Of a stretch of 41,218 nucleotides of DNA, positions 16,712 through 26,073 are shown piece after piece. Both the position numbers and the translations under genes were made by a program. The stretch comes from Dehalococcoidia bacterium (GTDB lineage: Bacteria; Chloroflexota; Dehalococcoidia; Dehalococcoidales; JAUVZA01), in NCBI GenBank assembly GCA_030602805.1, contig JAUVZA010000004.1, forward strand, positions 1 through 41,218, written 5' to 3'. Under the pieces are notes generated by a model. It was not told the origin of the DNA, did not search any database, and saw nothing but the letters and a program-made list of their open reading frames with translations. Position 1 is the first letter of the stretch. Every line of letters starts with the position of its first letter.

Positions 16712-17404
16712 GTGAGAATGCTTCCCAGATTGAAGCTGTCTCCAAAATTAATAAAATTCGCCTATCGTTTCGTCGATATAGAGGCGTCAGGGGAAATAGA
16801 CCGCCCTGTAACACGTGTAATTGAATATTCCTTTGCCATCCAGAAATTAGGCTCAACACAAGGGAAGAAGGTACTTGATATCGGTTGTACTAGTAGGTGG
16901 AATCTCCTTCCTGCTACTTTGGTTGGGCTAGGATGGGAAGTATATGGCATAGACACCAGAGAATTAAAATTTAGGCACCACAACTTTCACTTTGTGGGTG
17001 AGGATATCAGGAATACAAGTTTTCCCGATAATTTTTTCGATTGCATATGCGCTATCTCCACCATTGAACATATAGGACTGAGCGGAAGATTTGGAGTTAC
17101 CAAAGCTGACCCTCAAGGAGATGTTAAAGCTATCAAGGAAGTACAGAGGATTATTCGCCCTAGTGGCACCTTTCTGGTTACTGTGCCCTATGGTCAGCGA
17201 GCGCTCATTCACCCCCTCCACAAGGTTTATGATAAAGTTCAGTTAAAAGAGTTATTCGGTGCTTGGAGAACCAAGCAAGAAATCTACTATGCTCGTGATG
17301 AGGAGGGTTATTGGGAAATTGTGCCTGAGGAAGTAGCAGCATTAATAGACAATAAAACTGGTGAGGAGGCTATAGCTCTATTAGAGCTGCTTTTGCTGAA
17401 ATAG
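16712..17404 (+). CDS. Class I SAM-dependent methyltransferase
   Basis: A 230-residue methyltransferase with motif I VLDIGCTSRWNLLP, an acidic ribose-binding Asp in VYGIDTRE, motif II in FDCICAISTIEHIG, and the IIRPSGTFLVTVPYG segment after it. It belongs to the broad Methyltransf_11 group often found in glycan loci, where it may cap or decorate a sugar. GTG at 16712 and ATG at 16718 are both well placed after GAGGAGG; the first is used. The 45-base gap to the next gene suggests co-transcription. The substrate is unknown. Confidence 0.87.
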   Translation: MRMLPRLKLSPKLIKFAYRFVDIEASGEIDRPVTRVIEYSFAIQKLGSTQGKKVLDIGCTSRWNLLPATLVGLGWEVYGIDTRELKFRHHNFHFVGEDIRNTSFPDNFFDCICAISTIEHIGLSGRFGVTKADPQGDVKAIKEVQRIIRPSGTFLVTVPYGQRALIHPLHKVYDKVQLKELFGAWRTKQEIYYARDEEGYWEIVPEEVAALIDNKTGEEAIALLELLLLK

Positions 17405-17449
17405 TTAAAATTTCGCTCAAAAAATCTTAGACATCGGGGTTTCTTTAAT

Positions 17450-18616
17450 ATGAGAACGGTTATAGTCAGGTCATCCCTCGAAACGCTCAGCCCCAGAGCA
17501 CTTAAAAACGCACAAACACTGGCTTCTGGAGGATACGAGGTCACAGTATTGTCCTGGGATAGGGAGGATAAAAACCCTAAAGTAGAGCGTAAAGATGGCA
17601 AAGATGGCTACGAAGCACACAGGTTTAAATTTAAAGCACCTTATGGACCAAAAGTGCTCCTTTATCTACCTATCTGGTGGTGTCTTGAATTTTGGTGGTT
17701 ACTAAGAAAGCGCTGGGATATAGTGCATGCCATGGACTTTGACACTGTGGTTCCAGCAGTGATTGCCGCTAGGATAAAAAGGAAGCCGGTGATTTACGAA
17801 TTAGGTGATATTTATGAAGATATGATACCACTACCTCAAATGTTGAGAAAGATTTGTGCGTATATAGATAAAATTTTTATGCGTCTGGCAAATGCAGTAA
17901 TTATTGCTCATGAGGCACAGGTAAAAGAGCTGAGCGGAATTCCCAACAAGAATGTAGTGGCGATTTATAACTCGCCCCCCGATTTTTTTAAAAAAATAAA
18001 TAGTGCCATCCAGAAAGACGATAAGTTTACGATATTCTATGCTGGTAAACTTTATAAAGCACGTCGGTTGAATTTAGATAAGGTATTTCAAGCCATCAAA
18101 AATATCAATATAGTGAGATTAATTATCACTGGATATGGTGATCAAGTTGACGAAATTAACACATGGGCTGATGAATTCCCCGATAAAGTGGAGTTTATCG
18201 GCAGGCTCAGCTATACTGAGGTTCTGGAGAGAACTATGATGGCTGACCTCCTAATTAACCCTCGCGAACCCACTGTGCATAATAGGTGTACCATCCCCAA
18301 TAAGCCATTTGAAGCCATGATGTGTGGTAAACCTATTCTGGTAAGCAAGGGCACAGCTATGGCAGACATGGTAGAGGAGGAAAATTGTGGCTTGGTAGTG
18401 GACTGTAATACCGCTGAAAAAATAAGGGAGGCTATAATAAGGCTAAAAGAGAGTCCTGAGCTGCGCCAGCAACTTGGAGCCAATGGCCGAAGAGCCTACG
18501 AGCAGCGATATAGTTGGGCAATTATGGAGCAACGCCTGCTGGCTCTTTACCGGGAGATAGGTAAAAAGTTAAAAGTTAATCCCCTTCTGAAAGGACCGCC
18601 AAATGACCCCGCCTAA
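17450..18616 (+). CDS. GT4 family glycosyltransferase
   Basis: A 388-residue GT-B enzyme. The N-terminal domain has RALKNAQTLASGGYEVTVLS and the WDIVHAMDFDTV acceptor-side segment; the donor domain has FTIFYAGKLYKARRL. It ends with the E-x7-E-like region PNKPFEAMMCGKPILVSKGT and a typical RYSWAIMEQRLLALY tail. It overlaps the next gene by 14 bases, so the two are coupled. The donor sugar is unknown. Confidence 0.9.
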   Translation: MRTVIVRSSLETLSPRALKNAQTLASGGYEVTVLSWDREDKNPKVERKDGKDGYEAHRFKFKAPYGPKVLLYLPIWWCLEFWWLLRKRWDIVHAMDFDTVVPAVIAARIKRKPVIYELGDIYEDMIPLPQMLRKICAYIDKIFMRLANAVIIAHEAQVKELSGIPNKNVVAIYNSPPDFFKKINSAIQKDDKFTIFYAGKLYKARRLNLDKVFQAIKNINIVRLIITGYGDQVDEINTWADEFPDKVEFIGRLSYTEVLERTMMADLLINPREPTVHNRCTIPNKPFEAMMCGKPILVSKGTAMADMVEEENCGLVVDCNTAEKIREAIIRLKESPELRQQLGANGRRAYEQRYSWAIMEQRLLALYREIGKKLKVNPLLKGPPNDPA

Positions 18617-20885
18617 CGATTGGGAAATTAAGAAATGCCTCAGTATAGTCATCGCTATCCTTTTAGCCTCGCTTGGTCTAATAGGGTTAGCTGCCTTAGG
18701 CTATGATATTCCTGGTTTAAGGCAAATTGTCGGCTTTATATACCTCACCTTTGTCCCCGGTCTCCTTATCCTCAGGATTCTCAGAATCCACGAAATAGGG
18801 GCAGTAAAAACCCTTCTGTATTCGGTTGGGTTAAGCCTTGCCTTTGTAATGTTTACCGGCTTATTTATGAATTCTATATTTCCCTATATTGGAATTTCAA
18901 AGCCGCTATCGGTCTTTCCTTTGGTAGCTACCTTAACCGCCTTTATAGCCATACTCTGCAGCATAGCCTACAAACGGGATAGGTATTCCCCAGCTTCAAC
19001 CACTGTGGAGAGAAAAGGGGGATTATTCTCACCCTCTTTATTCTTGATTTTACTTCCTCTGGTGGCAATTTTCGGGACTTATTTAATTAATTTTCATGAA
19101 AATAATATCCTTCTAATGACACTGATAGTTATTATTTCTGTTGTTATAGCTTTAGCTGCTTTTGGCAAGTTCTTTCACCCGGGCACATATGCACTGGCAA
19201 TAGTAGCCATTGCTATTGGTATTTTATACTCAAGGACAATGATATCTATGTATGTGGTGGGACAGGACATTCATCGCGAGTTCTATTTTCAGGGGCTGGT
19301 ATTAACCAACGGCTACTGGGATGCCACCATCCCCGGAACTTTGAACGCTATGCTCAGTATTGTAATGCTTTGTCCAATATATTCCATCATGCTAAATATG
19401 GACAGCGTGTGGATAGCTAAGGTTATATACCCTCTCTTTTTCAGCCTCATACCTTTAGCACTGTTTGAGGTCTACAGGGAGCAAGTTGATTCCAGGAAAG
19501 CCTTCCTGGCAGCCTTTTTCTTCATGTCAATGATTGTTTTCTTTACCTCAATCGCTACAAATCTCAGAACGGGGATTGCGGAGCTGTTTTTGGCTCTGCT
19601 GATATTGCTAATGGTGGACAGAGGGAGAACCTCAGTCCAGAAGGCAGCCCTGGCTATCATCTTTATTATGGCACTTACCGTCTCCCATTATGCATTGGCA
19701 TATATTGGTATCGCCCTTTTTATCTTGGGCTGGCTTTTATTAGTTCTTGCTAAGAACAGAATAGGAAGAGGTGTGTGGGGACGATTGGGCGCCGGGTTTA
19801 GTATCTCAGGGGCAAACACGGGCAGGGCGAATCCGACCCCCCAGACAGCCACCCCACGACCTACTATACTCAATGGTAATCTTGTTTGCCTGTTTCTGGT
19901 TTTCACCCTAGCTTGGTATATGTATACCGCCTCGGCAGCACCATTTAATGCCATTGTAGGGATTGGACATCATGTGTATAGTAGCCTCGCTGAATTCTTT
20001 TCTCCGATGGCGAGGGAAGCTATTGTAGGAACCGCTATTGGACTTGACTGGGCATCAGCATCAACATTGGGGAAAGCCTTCAGGGTGATACTATACCTTA
20101 CTCAACTGTTCATTATTGTTGGTCTGGCTAAGCTCATTCTTAAGCCCGAGGGTTTAAGGTTCAAGGCAGAGTATATTGCGCTAGCTGTGGTAAGTGGTCT
20201 AGGTCTATTAGTGGTCATGGTCTTGCCTTACGCATTTTTCGGTGTGACCAGGTTTTATCACATTACTCTAATTATCTTATCACCATTCTGTATCTTAGGT
20301 GGTGAAGTTATCTGGAAAGGTGGCCGGAGACTATTTAAATCTGTTTCATCACGCTCAAAGGGCAAATGGGTACGTCTATCTCCAGCCCAAAATAACCCAG
20401 CCTATATCAAGTTCCTGGTCTTAGCAGTATTAATCCCTTATTTCCTCTTTAACACAGGTTTTGTTTTTGAAATCACTAAGACCGAAACCAGGGGTGAGTT
20501 CCCAGCTTCAGAAGTTTTAAGCCACTATAGGCTGGATACATATGACTTTAACCAAATGGAAGCCGCTGGTGCTCAATGGTTATCAACTGTATCTGATGAT
20601 AGGTTCAAAATATACGCTGATGTGTATGGTGGAATAGTGATAAACAGTCAGCTTTATGGTCGAGCCAAGACATTCCCAGCAGATATCGAAAAAGTGCCAC
20701 AGAACTCATATATATACTTGAGGACATGGAACATAGACAGGCAAGAAGTAGTGATAGGCGTTCAGCACCAACCTGGAATATTAAAGCATGTCAGCCTTGA
20801 AGACAAACCGGCATTGCTTGATATAATTGATAGCGGGAATAAAATTTATGCTAATGGCGGTTCACAGGTATTTGTGCCAAAATAG
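18603..20885 (+). CDS. Polytopic membrane protein, DUF2206 family
   Basis: A 760-residue membrane protein with at least a dozen hydrophobic segments over residues about 10-610 and a polar C-terminal domain that ends IYANGGSQVFVPK, the closing signature of DUF2206. A Glu/Asp-bearing first loop is seen near YVVGQDIHREFYF, which resembles the catalytic loop of GT-C glycosyltransferases or O-antigen polymerase-type proteins. It could be the polymerase, ligase or a lipid-linked sugar transferase of the locus; that is inference. Residues of about 390-422 are an odd Gly/Pro/Thr-rich insertion in a cytoplasmic loop, described separately. A weak GACAAC/GTTGTC hairpin follows the stop. Confidence 0.82.
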   Translation: MTPPNDWEIKKCLSIVIAILLASLGLIGLAALGYDIPGLRQIVGFIYLTFVPGLLILRILRIHEIGAVKTLLYSVGLSLAFVMFTGLFMNSIFPYIGISKPLSVFPLVATLTAFIAILCSIAYKRDRYSPASTTVERKGGLFSPSLFLILLPLVAIFGTYLINFHENNILLMTLIVIISVVIALAAFGKFFHPGTYALAIVAIAIGILYSRTMISMYVVGQDIHREFYFQGLVLTNGYWDATIPGTLNAMLSIVMLCPIYSIMLNMDSVWIAKVIYPLFFSLIPLALFEVYREQVDSRKAFLAAFFFMSMIVFFTSIATNLRTGIAELFLALLILLMVDRGRTSVQKAALAIIFIMALTVSHYALAYIGIALFILGWLLLVLAKNRIGRGVWGRLGAGFSISGANTGRANPTPQTATPRPTILNGNLVCLFLVFTLAWYMYTASAAPFNAIVGIGHHVYSSLAEFFSPMAREAIVGTAIGLDWASASTLGKAFRVILYLTQLFIIVGLAKLILKPEGLRFKAEYIALAVVSGLGLLVVMVLPYAFFGVTRFYHITLIILSPFCILGGEVIWKGGRRLFKSVSSRSKGKWVRLSPAQNNPAYIKFLVLAVLIPYFLFNTGFVFEITKTETRGEFPASEVLSHYRLDTYDFNQMEAAGAQWLSTVSDDRFKIYADVYGGIVINSQLYGRAKTFPADIEKVPQNSYIYLRTWNIDRQEVVIGVQHQPGILKHVSLEDKPALLDIIDSGNKIYANGGSQVFVPK
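19775..19870. repeat. Probable dispersed repeat inserted in frame in the DUF2206 gene
   Basis: The stretch encodes RLGAGFSISGANTGRANPT and PQTATPRPTI, low-complexity sequence unlike the surrounding helices. At DNA level it is flanked by GTGGGG (19775-19780) and CCCCAC (19852-19857) and is rich in G- and C-runs. It resembles the short mobile palindromic repeats common in some anaerobe genomes, and falls in a loop between membrane segments so the frame survives. No second copy is in the window. Confidence 0.45.
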
Positions 20886-20955
20886 GACAACAAAGTTGTC
20901 AGAGGTTTAATTTTTCTCAGTATGGGGTGAACTTTCCTATGCCGAGGGTGTAAGA

Positions 20956-21048
20956 ATGAAGATAGGAATCATTACCGATTTAGTTGATGTCCAAAGGACT
21001 GGCATCGGAACTTACACCTGGAATCTGGTGAAAGCACTTGATAAATAA
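20956..21048 (+). pseudogene. Stub of a GT4 glycosyltransferase, N-terminus only
   Basis: A 30-residue frame starting at ATG 20956 reads MKIGIITDLVDVQRTGIGTY and then TWNLVKALDK before a TAA. This is the opening strand and glycine loop of a GT4 enzyme (the R-x-G-I-G-x-Y pattern), cut off after the first helix. It ends five bases before the UDP-GlcNAc 2-epimerase start, so it looks like the scar of a deleted glycosyltransferase gene. A functional leader peptide is less likely. Confidence 0.65.
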
Positions 21049-21053
21049 GGAAA

Positions 21054-22202
21054 ATGAAAACTACAAAACTTAAGATTCTAAGAAAAGAGGAATTAGAGGG
21101 TAAGGTCTGCGTTATTGTCGGGACAAGGCCGGGGATTATCAAAATGAGCCCAATAATAAGGAGGCTAGAGGAAACAAGGAGCAACTATTTCGTGGTTCAT
21201 ACCGGCCAGCATTATTCCCACCTGATGGACAGGAAATTCTTTGACGACATAAACTTACCAGAACCGAAATATAGGCTGAACACAGTGAAAAGATACCAAA
21301 CCCATGGCGGACAAACGGCGGAAATGCTTAAAGGTATAGAAAGGGCACTACTTGAGGAAAAGCCCAGAATAGTGCTAGCTGTTGGTGATGCCAATACCAA
21401 TCTTGCCGGAGCTTTGGCTGCCAGAAAATTGCAAATCGAGCTGGGACATGTCGAAGCTGGATTAAGGAGCGATGATTGGCAAATGCCAGAGGAGCATAAC
21501 AGGGTGATGATAGACCATATATCCGAGCTTTTGTTCGCCCCCACAGAGAGGGAAAAGGAGAATTTGATCAAGGATAATGTTAAAGGGGAGATATTTGTCG
21601 TTGGAAATACTATCGTAGATGCTGTTCATCAAAATTTGGAGGTAGCTAAGGTGAGGAGTTCTATTTTGGATAGGCTAAATTTAAGACCAAACGATTATTT
21701 TGTACTTACCCTCCATAGAGAGGAGAATGTAGATTATAGAGAAAACCTTGAGGGGATAGTGGAGAGCTTGAGGGTTATTAGTCAGAAATATGGTAACCAG
21801 ATAATCTATCCTATTCACCCGAGAACAAAGAAACGGTTGAAAGAGTTCGATTTAGAAGGAAAGGCAAGGTCCACTAAGAACTTAAGACTCATCGAGCCCC
21901 TCGGTTACTTAGATTTTCTGCTCCTGTTATCAAATGCCAGTTTGGCTTTAACCGATAGCGGTGGTATTCAAGAAGAAAGCTGCATATTGAAAGTGCCTTG
22001 CATAACATTAAGGAAAAGCACTGAACGACCTCAAACGGTTGAAGTTGGTGCTAACTTTGTCGCTGGTCTGAAGACAAGCAATATTTTACAAGGGGCAGCC
22101 AAAATGCTGAAAGCCAAAAGGGAATGGGTAAATCCCTTTGGCGATGGTCAAGCAGCAAAGAGGATAATTAATATAGTAGAAAAAGAGAGCCCAATTAAAT
22201 AA
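21054..22202 (+). CDS. wecB: UDP-N-acetylglucosamine 2-epimerase (non-hydrolysing)
   Basis: WecB interconverts UDP-GlcNAc and UDP-ManNAc. The 382-residue protein shows the opening VIVGTRPGIIKMSP, FVVHTGQHYSHLMD, VGDANTN (Asp), HVEAGLRS (Glu) and MPEEHNR (Glu). It also has TLHREENVD (catalytic His), TDSGGIQEE, and STERPQTV near the end. UDP-ManNAc is normally oxidised by WecC to UDP-ManNAcA; the only dehydrogenase in this window, at 35286-35873, is truncated, so ManNAc may be used as such or the oxidation lies elsewhere. It follows the glycosyltransferase stub and precedes a GT4 gene by 13 bases. Confidence 0.95.
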   Translation: MKTTKLKILRKEELEGKVCVIVGTRPGIIKMSPIIRRLEETRSNYFVVHTGQHYSHLMDRKFFDDINLPEPKYRLNTVKRYQTHGGQTAEMLKGIERALLEEKPRIVLAVGDANTNLAGALAARKLQIELGHVEAGLRSDDWQMPEEHNRVMIDHISELLFAPTEREKENLIKDNVKGEIFVVGNTIVDAVHQNLEVAKVRSSILDRLNLRPNDYFVLTLHREENVDYRENLEGIVESLRVISQKYGNQIIYPIHPRTKKRLKEFDLEGKARSTKNLRLIEPLGYLDFLLLLSNASLALTDSGGIQEESCILKVPCITLRKSTERPQTVEVGANFVAGLKTSNILQGAAKMLKAKREWVNPFGDGQAAKRIINIVEKESPIK

Positions 22203-22215
22203 GGTAGGTCAAAAA

Positions 22216-23313
22216 TTGAATCTACTGATAATGACAGGGGCATTCCCCCCGGATATGGGGGGGGTACCAATCTATTCCGACATCTTAGCTCGTTACCTGG
22301 CAAGGAAACCAGACATCAAAAAGATTATTATTTTGACCAGGTTCACTAAAAGAGCCCCTATCATTGAGAATAGAAATAAAATTAAAATCCTCAGGCTTCT
22401 TCCCCCTTTAATAGAGCCAAAAGTTTTCTTTCGTAAATTGATAATTGCCATTCCTCTTATCATCAATTCAGTAATTCTTTTCTTTGCTATTCACTTATCT
22501 AGAATAGACATCGTTCACATTATCTCTCCTTTCACCTTCTGGATACCGAGGCTATATAGAGTTCCCGTAATTGTAGACATCCAAGGCTACTATGAAAATG
22601 AGAGATATGAAAAATACAAAATAATGAGGATTTCCCCCGATGTGGTGCTCTCTATTTCAAAAAATGTTTCAACAAAACTATATTTGAAGAAGGGGAGAAC
22701 CAGAATAAGATATATTCCCATGGCATTTGAACCACTGAAGAAGGTGAAGCCGGAATATATACAAAAGACTAAGGAGAAGTATGGCATCCCACCGGGTAGC
22801 CCCTACCTCTGCTTTGCCTGTCCTATCCGGGCATTCAAAGGGATTTACGAACTGATAGACGCCTTTGACATCTTCTTAAGAGCTCACCCCGAGTATTACT
22901 TAATAATTGCCGGTAGAAATATAGAGGGAGAAAGGTTTGAAAAGAGAATAAAAGACAACGAGCATATAATTTATGTGGGTGGGGTGCCGCATGATGAAGC
23001 ATTGGCTATTATCCAAGGGTCTGAGATGTTGGTTCAGCCATCAGAGGAGGCAGATGCCCAAGGCTATCTCACCAGAAATTGTCTTGACGCCATTGCTTTA
23101 GGGACAAAGGTTATCCTGCCACCGAATGTGCAAGAAGCCGGAAAATATTGCCCTGATTTTGTTTTAAATGAAGTCACACCGCAAGCAATTGCCGATAAAA
23201 TAGAGGAAGTTTTGAGGCTAGATAAAAAGCCAGAATATCCTTTTGAGGAGCTTGATGCCGAGAAGGTGGTGAATGAGATTTACCAACTCTATAAAGAGTT
23301 AGTGGCAAAATAG
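22216..23313 (+). CDS. GT4 family glycosyltransferase
   Basis: A 365-residue GT-B enzyme. Landmarks are GAFPPDMGGVPIYSDILARY, DIVHIISPFTFWIPRLY, the donor-side FACPIRAFKGIYELIDAF, and IVQ-like surface helices. The usual C-terminal E-x7-E region reads EEADAQGYLTRNCLDAIALG, so the first Glu of the motif is shifted or altered. The TTG start follows GGTAGGT. It ends the rightward run; the 182 bases before the convergent gene at 24731-23496 hold no gene or clear terminator. Confidence 0.85.
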   Translation: MNLLIMTGAFPPDMGGVPIYSDILARYLARKPDIKKIIILTRFTKRAPIIENRNKIKILRLLPPLIEPKVFFRKLIIAIPLIINSVILFFAIHLSRIDIVHIISPFTFWIPRLYRVPVIVDIQGYYENERYEKYKIMRISPDVVLSISKNVSTKLYLKKGRTRIRYIPMAFEPLKKVKPEYIQKTKEKYGIPPGSPYLCFACPIRAFKGIYELIDAFDIFLRAHPEYYLIIAGRNIEGERFEKRIKDNEHIIYVGGVPHDEALAIIQGSEMLVQPSEEADAQGYLTRNCLDAIALGTKVILPPNVQEAGKYCPDFVLNEVTPQAIADKIEEVLRLDKKPEYPFEELDAEKVVNEIYQLYKELVAK

Positions 23314-23495
23314 TTTCTAAAAATCTTGAAGAGGTCTTTGCCAGAGTCCAGCCCACGCAGCACCAATAAAAGAAACGATTTGTGTCAGTTTAGATGAAAA
23401 AATGAAAAGTACCTGGGTCAATAACGTGAAAAGTGACAATCCCTTCGCTTCTCCTGTTTTAAGCCCGTTCCCATGATTTGCACCCCATACCGTGA

Positions 23496-24731
23496 TTAGC
23501 CAAGATTTCTGTTCTCGACTCGAGAAAAGTAAGTTAACTGGTCATCAATTATATCTTCCAGCTTATGAGAAACCCTGAATCCGAGCTGTTGAATCTTCCG
23601 GCAATCGCTAAACAAAATGGGGACATCTACTGGTCTAAACCTCTCTGGATTAAACTGGATAGGGATTTTCCCTTTATCAGTATAGACCCAGATACCTTTG
23701 TCCTCCAGGCTAAATTCCAATTCCTCTTGCAGCATAGCTTTGTCAACCCTAGTCTTGACGAACTTCAGCCCAAATAGCTCGGAATGGTCTCTCTGGGTAG
23801 GCTCTTCTATCACCTTCCCTCGGCGCATACTTTCAATCTTTTCCACCCCCCAGCCTCCACTTTCAAGGCTAAGTAGGATATAGCTCAGCACCGAGTTCGT
23901 CCTCATCGAACCCTGGACATAGACCTCCCCGTATTTCCCCTTCTCGGCGAGGAGGCAGTATCCTTCCACTATATCAGAAACATGCGACCAATCTCTAAAT
24001 GTGTTTACATTACCGAGCAAAATTTTGTCAGCCTCACCAAGCTTTAACTTCATCACCTGACTTGTTATTGCTGAAGTAACAAAGACAGAACCTCTACCCG
24101 CTCCCTCGTGGTTAAACGCCCGGGAAACAATTGTCCTTAGCCCATAAGAGTAATGGAAACCCCTCATCAAGTGCTCGCCATGCACCTTACTGACAGCATA
24201 AGGTGAAAGCGGTCTCAATGGATTGCCTTCGTTTATCGGCAGTTCGGGGAACCGTTCCGGAGGCGGAAATATATTCCCATATTTTTTAATGGCTAACCGG
24301 TATTGATTTTGGGTGTAAAATACTAAGCCGTATTCTTCACTGGAACCAGCGAAAACTATTATTGGGTCCAACTGTTGCAGTCTCACCGACTCAAGCAAAT
24401 TAGCCGTTCCAATGGTGTTTGTCTCCAGAGTGGCTAGTGGGTTACTGAAAGAGGGCGGCACAAAAGACTGGGCAGCCAGGTGAAAAATTATATCTGGATT
24501 AGACTCCCTCAGGGCAGAACCGACCGCCGTGATATCAGTTATGTCCCCTTCCATTAGCTTTACTTCATTGAAGATTCCTTTGTCTACCAAGTTCTTTGGT
24601 CTTGAACCATCGGCTCTCCTTCTCACTAGACCAAAGACGGTTGCCTTTCTATCCAGTAGGAATTTCGCCAGGTGCGAGCCAACAAAGCCACTAATCCCGG
24701 TTATCAACACACTCTTATTCTCCAATGCCAC
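23496..24731 (-). CDS. Extended SDR, GDP-mannose 4,6-dehydratase-like
   Basis: A 411-residue nucleotide-sugar dehydratase/epimerase. The NAD(P) site is TGISGFVGSHLA. The catalytic pair is SSEEYG and YAVSK. FNHEGAGRGSVFVTSAI and FRDWSHVSDIVEGY match the Gmd/RMD branch. It is longer than Gmd: an insert of about 25 residues after SSEEYGL and a C-terminal extension with IWVYTDKG. It may be a GDP-sugar dehydratase with a special product, or work with the C-methyltransferase just upstream. The GTG start is fixed by GGAGG six bases before it. It is the last gene of the leftward run. Confidence 0.85.
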   Translation of the reverse strand: MALENKSVLITGISGFVGSHLAKFLLDRKATVFGLVRRRADGSRPKNLVDKGIFNEVKLMEGDITDITAVGSALRESNPDIIFHLAAQSFVPPSFSNPLATLETNTIGTANLLESVRLQQLDPIIVFAGSSEEYGLVFYTQNQYRLAIKKYGNIFPPPERFPELPINEGNPLRPLSPYAVSKVHGEHLMRGFHYSYGLRTIVSRAFNHEGAGRGSVFVTSAITSQVMKLKLGEADKILLGNVNTFRDWSHVSDIVEGYCLLAEKGKYGEVYVQGSMRTNSVLSYILLSLESGGWGVEKIESMRRGKVIEEPTQRDHSELFGLKFVKTRVDKAMLQEELEFSLEDKGIWVYTDKGKIPIQFNPERFRPVDVPILFSDCRKIQQLGFRVSHKLEDIIDDQLTYFSRVENRNLG

Positions 24732-24801
24732 TTTTAACCTCCTTCACCTAGTTTTTTTCCCTTTGAGACGGTGACAAAATCCCGGACAGCTTACACTGTC
24801 A

Positions 24802-26073
24802 TCATTTACTTATGACCTCAATGTGTGGCAAATGAAATAAAAACTTCCCACCATCTTCCAGATACTGCTTTTCTCTTTGTATGAATTCATCCTTAAAATG
24901 CCACGGCAAAGGCAAAAGGTAATCAGGCTTCCTTCGCCGTGCTTCTTCTTCAGGTATGATTGGAATCATTGTCCCCGGGGTAAAACAACCATGTTTTTCC
25001 GGGTTGCGGTCGGCAATGGCTGGTATATCCGTTTCGTCAAAACCGCAGAATTGTAACACAACATTGCCTTTCGTAGACGCTCCATAGCCTAAAATGGTTT
25101 GATTGGCTTTTTTTACTTCTTTGACAAATTTAATAAGTTCTTCTCTGTGCCTAAATACACGGTCTTTAAAATCATTGTAAGGCTTTAATGTATTTAATCC
25201 CTTACTTTTCTCGTGTTGTAAGAGAGCTTGTATTGGTCTAAAACTTGGTTCATAAGTTGAATTTTGTTTGGCAACGGTAACACAAAAACTACCTCCGTTT
25301 ATATCATTTAATTCAACAGCTAATATTTTGAATCCAATCCGGTCAGTCATCCATTTGATTTGACGAAGCCCGTAGTATTCCAAGTGTTCATGACAAATTG
25401 TATCGTAAGCATTTTGCTCAAGCATGGTGGGCATATAACTTTGCTCAAACACCCACACCCCATCTTCAGCTAAAATCTCCTTGACATCCCGCATGAATTT
25501 GAGTGGTGATTCCAAGTCATAAAACATGGCAATAGAGGTAACTATTCCCGCTTTTTTATCTCCATATACCGCCTGAAAAGTGGCAGCACTAAAATAATCA
25601 ACGATAAGCTTGATATACTCAGGGTAGTATTTTCTAAACTTTGAGCCACTTGGGTCAATACCAACCAGTAAAGTATCATCATGAGGATAAGCCTTTAACA
25701 AGGTGGCATCATTACTGCCAATATCTACAACTAGAGCGCCAGGGGGTAATTCGATAAAGGTTAAGATGTTTTGCACTATGGACTGTAAATGGAGGGTCAT
25801 CGTCTGATTGACCCCAGACCGGTAACTATAATTCTCCCCATACGTTTCATCCGGATTGAAAGAATGTTTTAGCTGAAGCAATCCACAGGTTTTATCTGTC
25901 CCGTCCTCCACGCATTTTACCAACTCTAATGGTCCCGAAGAGACTTGCTGATCTCGGCTTTTGAGAAACACCCCGGTTAAATATTGATTTCCTAGGTGAA
26001 GAATTGATACCAAATTTGTGTTGCCGCAAATTCGACACTTATGAATTTCTTTGAACATTCCCCCCCCATCCAT
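24802..26073 (-). CDS. Sugar C-methyltransferase (TylC3/NovU-type)
   Basis: The 423-residue protein has the three-part layout of NDP-sugar C-methyltransferases. An N-terminal zinc-binding part (CRICGN, with Cys near KCVEDGTDKTCGL) comes first, then a Rossmann SAM domain (VVDIGSNDATLLKAY) and the signature CHEHLEYY. A C-terminal domain with GYGASTKGNVVLQF follows. These enzymes add a methyl group at C3 of 4-keto-6-deoxy sugars, giving branched sugars. It sits next to an SDR of the GDP-sugar dehydratase type that could supply the substrate. Its ATG directly abuts the upstream stop; an internal ATG at codon 6 is an alternative. Confidence 0.88.
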   Translation of the reverse strand: MDGGGMFKEIHKCRICGNTNLVSILHLGNQYLTGVFLKSRDQQVSSGPLELVKCVEDGTDKTCGLLQLKHSFNPDETYGENYSYRSGVNQTMTLHLQSIVQNILTFIELPPGALVVDIGSNDATLLKAYPHDDTLLVGIDPSGSKFRKYYPEYIKLIVDYFSAATFQAVYGDKKAGIVTSIAMFYDLESPLKFMRDVKEILAEDGVWVFEQSYMPTMLEQNAYDTICHEHLEYYGLRQIKWMTDRIGFKILAVELNDINGGSFCVTVAKQNSTYEPSFRPIQALLQHEKSKGLNTLKPYNDFKDRVFRHREELIKFVKEVKKANQTILGYGASTKGNVVLQFCGFDETDIPAIADRNPEKHGCFTPGTMIPIIPEEEARRRKPDYLLPLPWHFKDEFIQREKQYLEDGGKFLFHLPHIEVISK

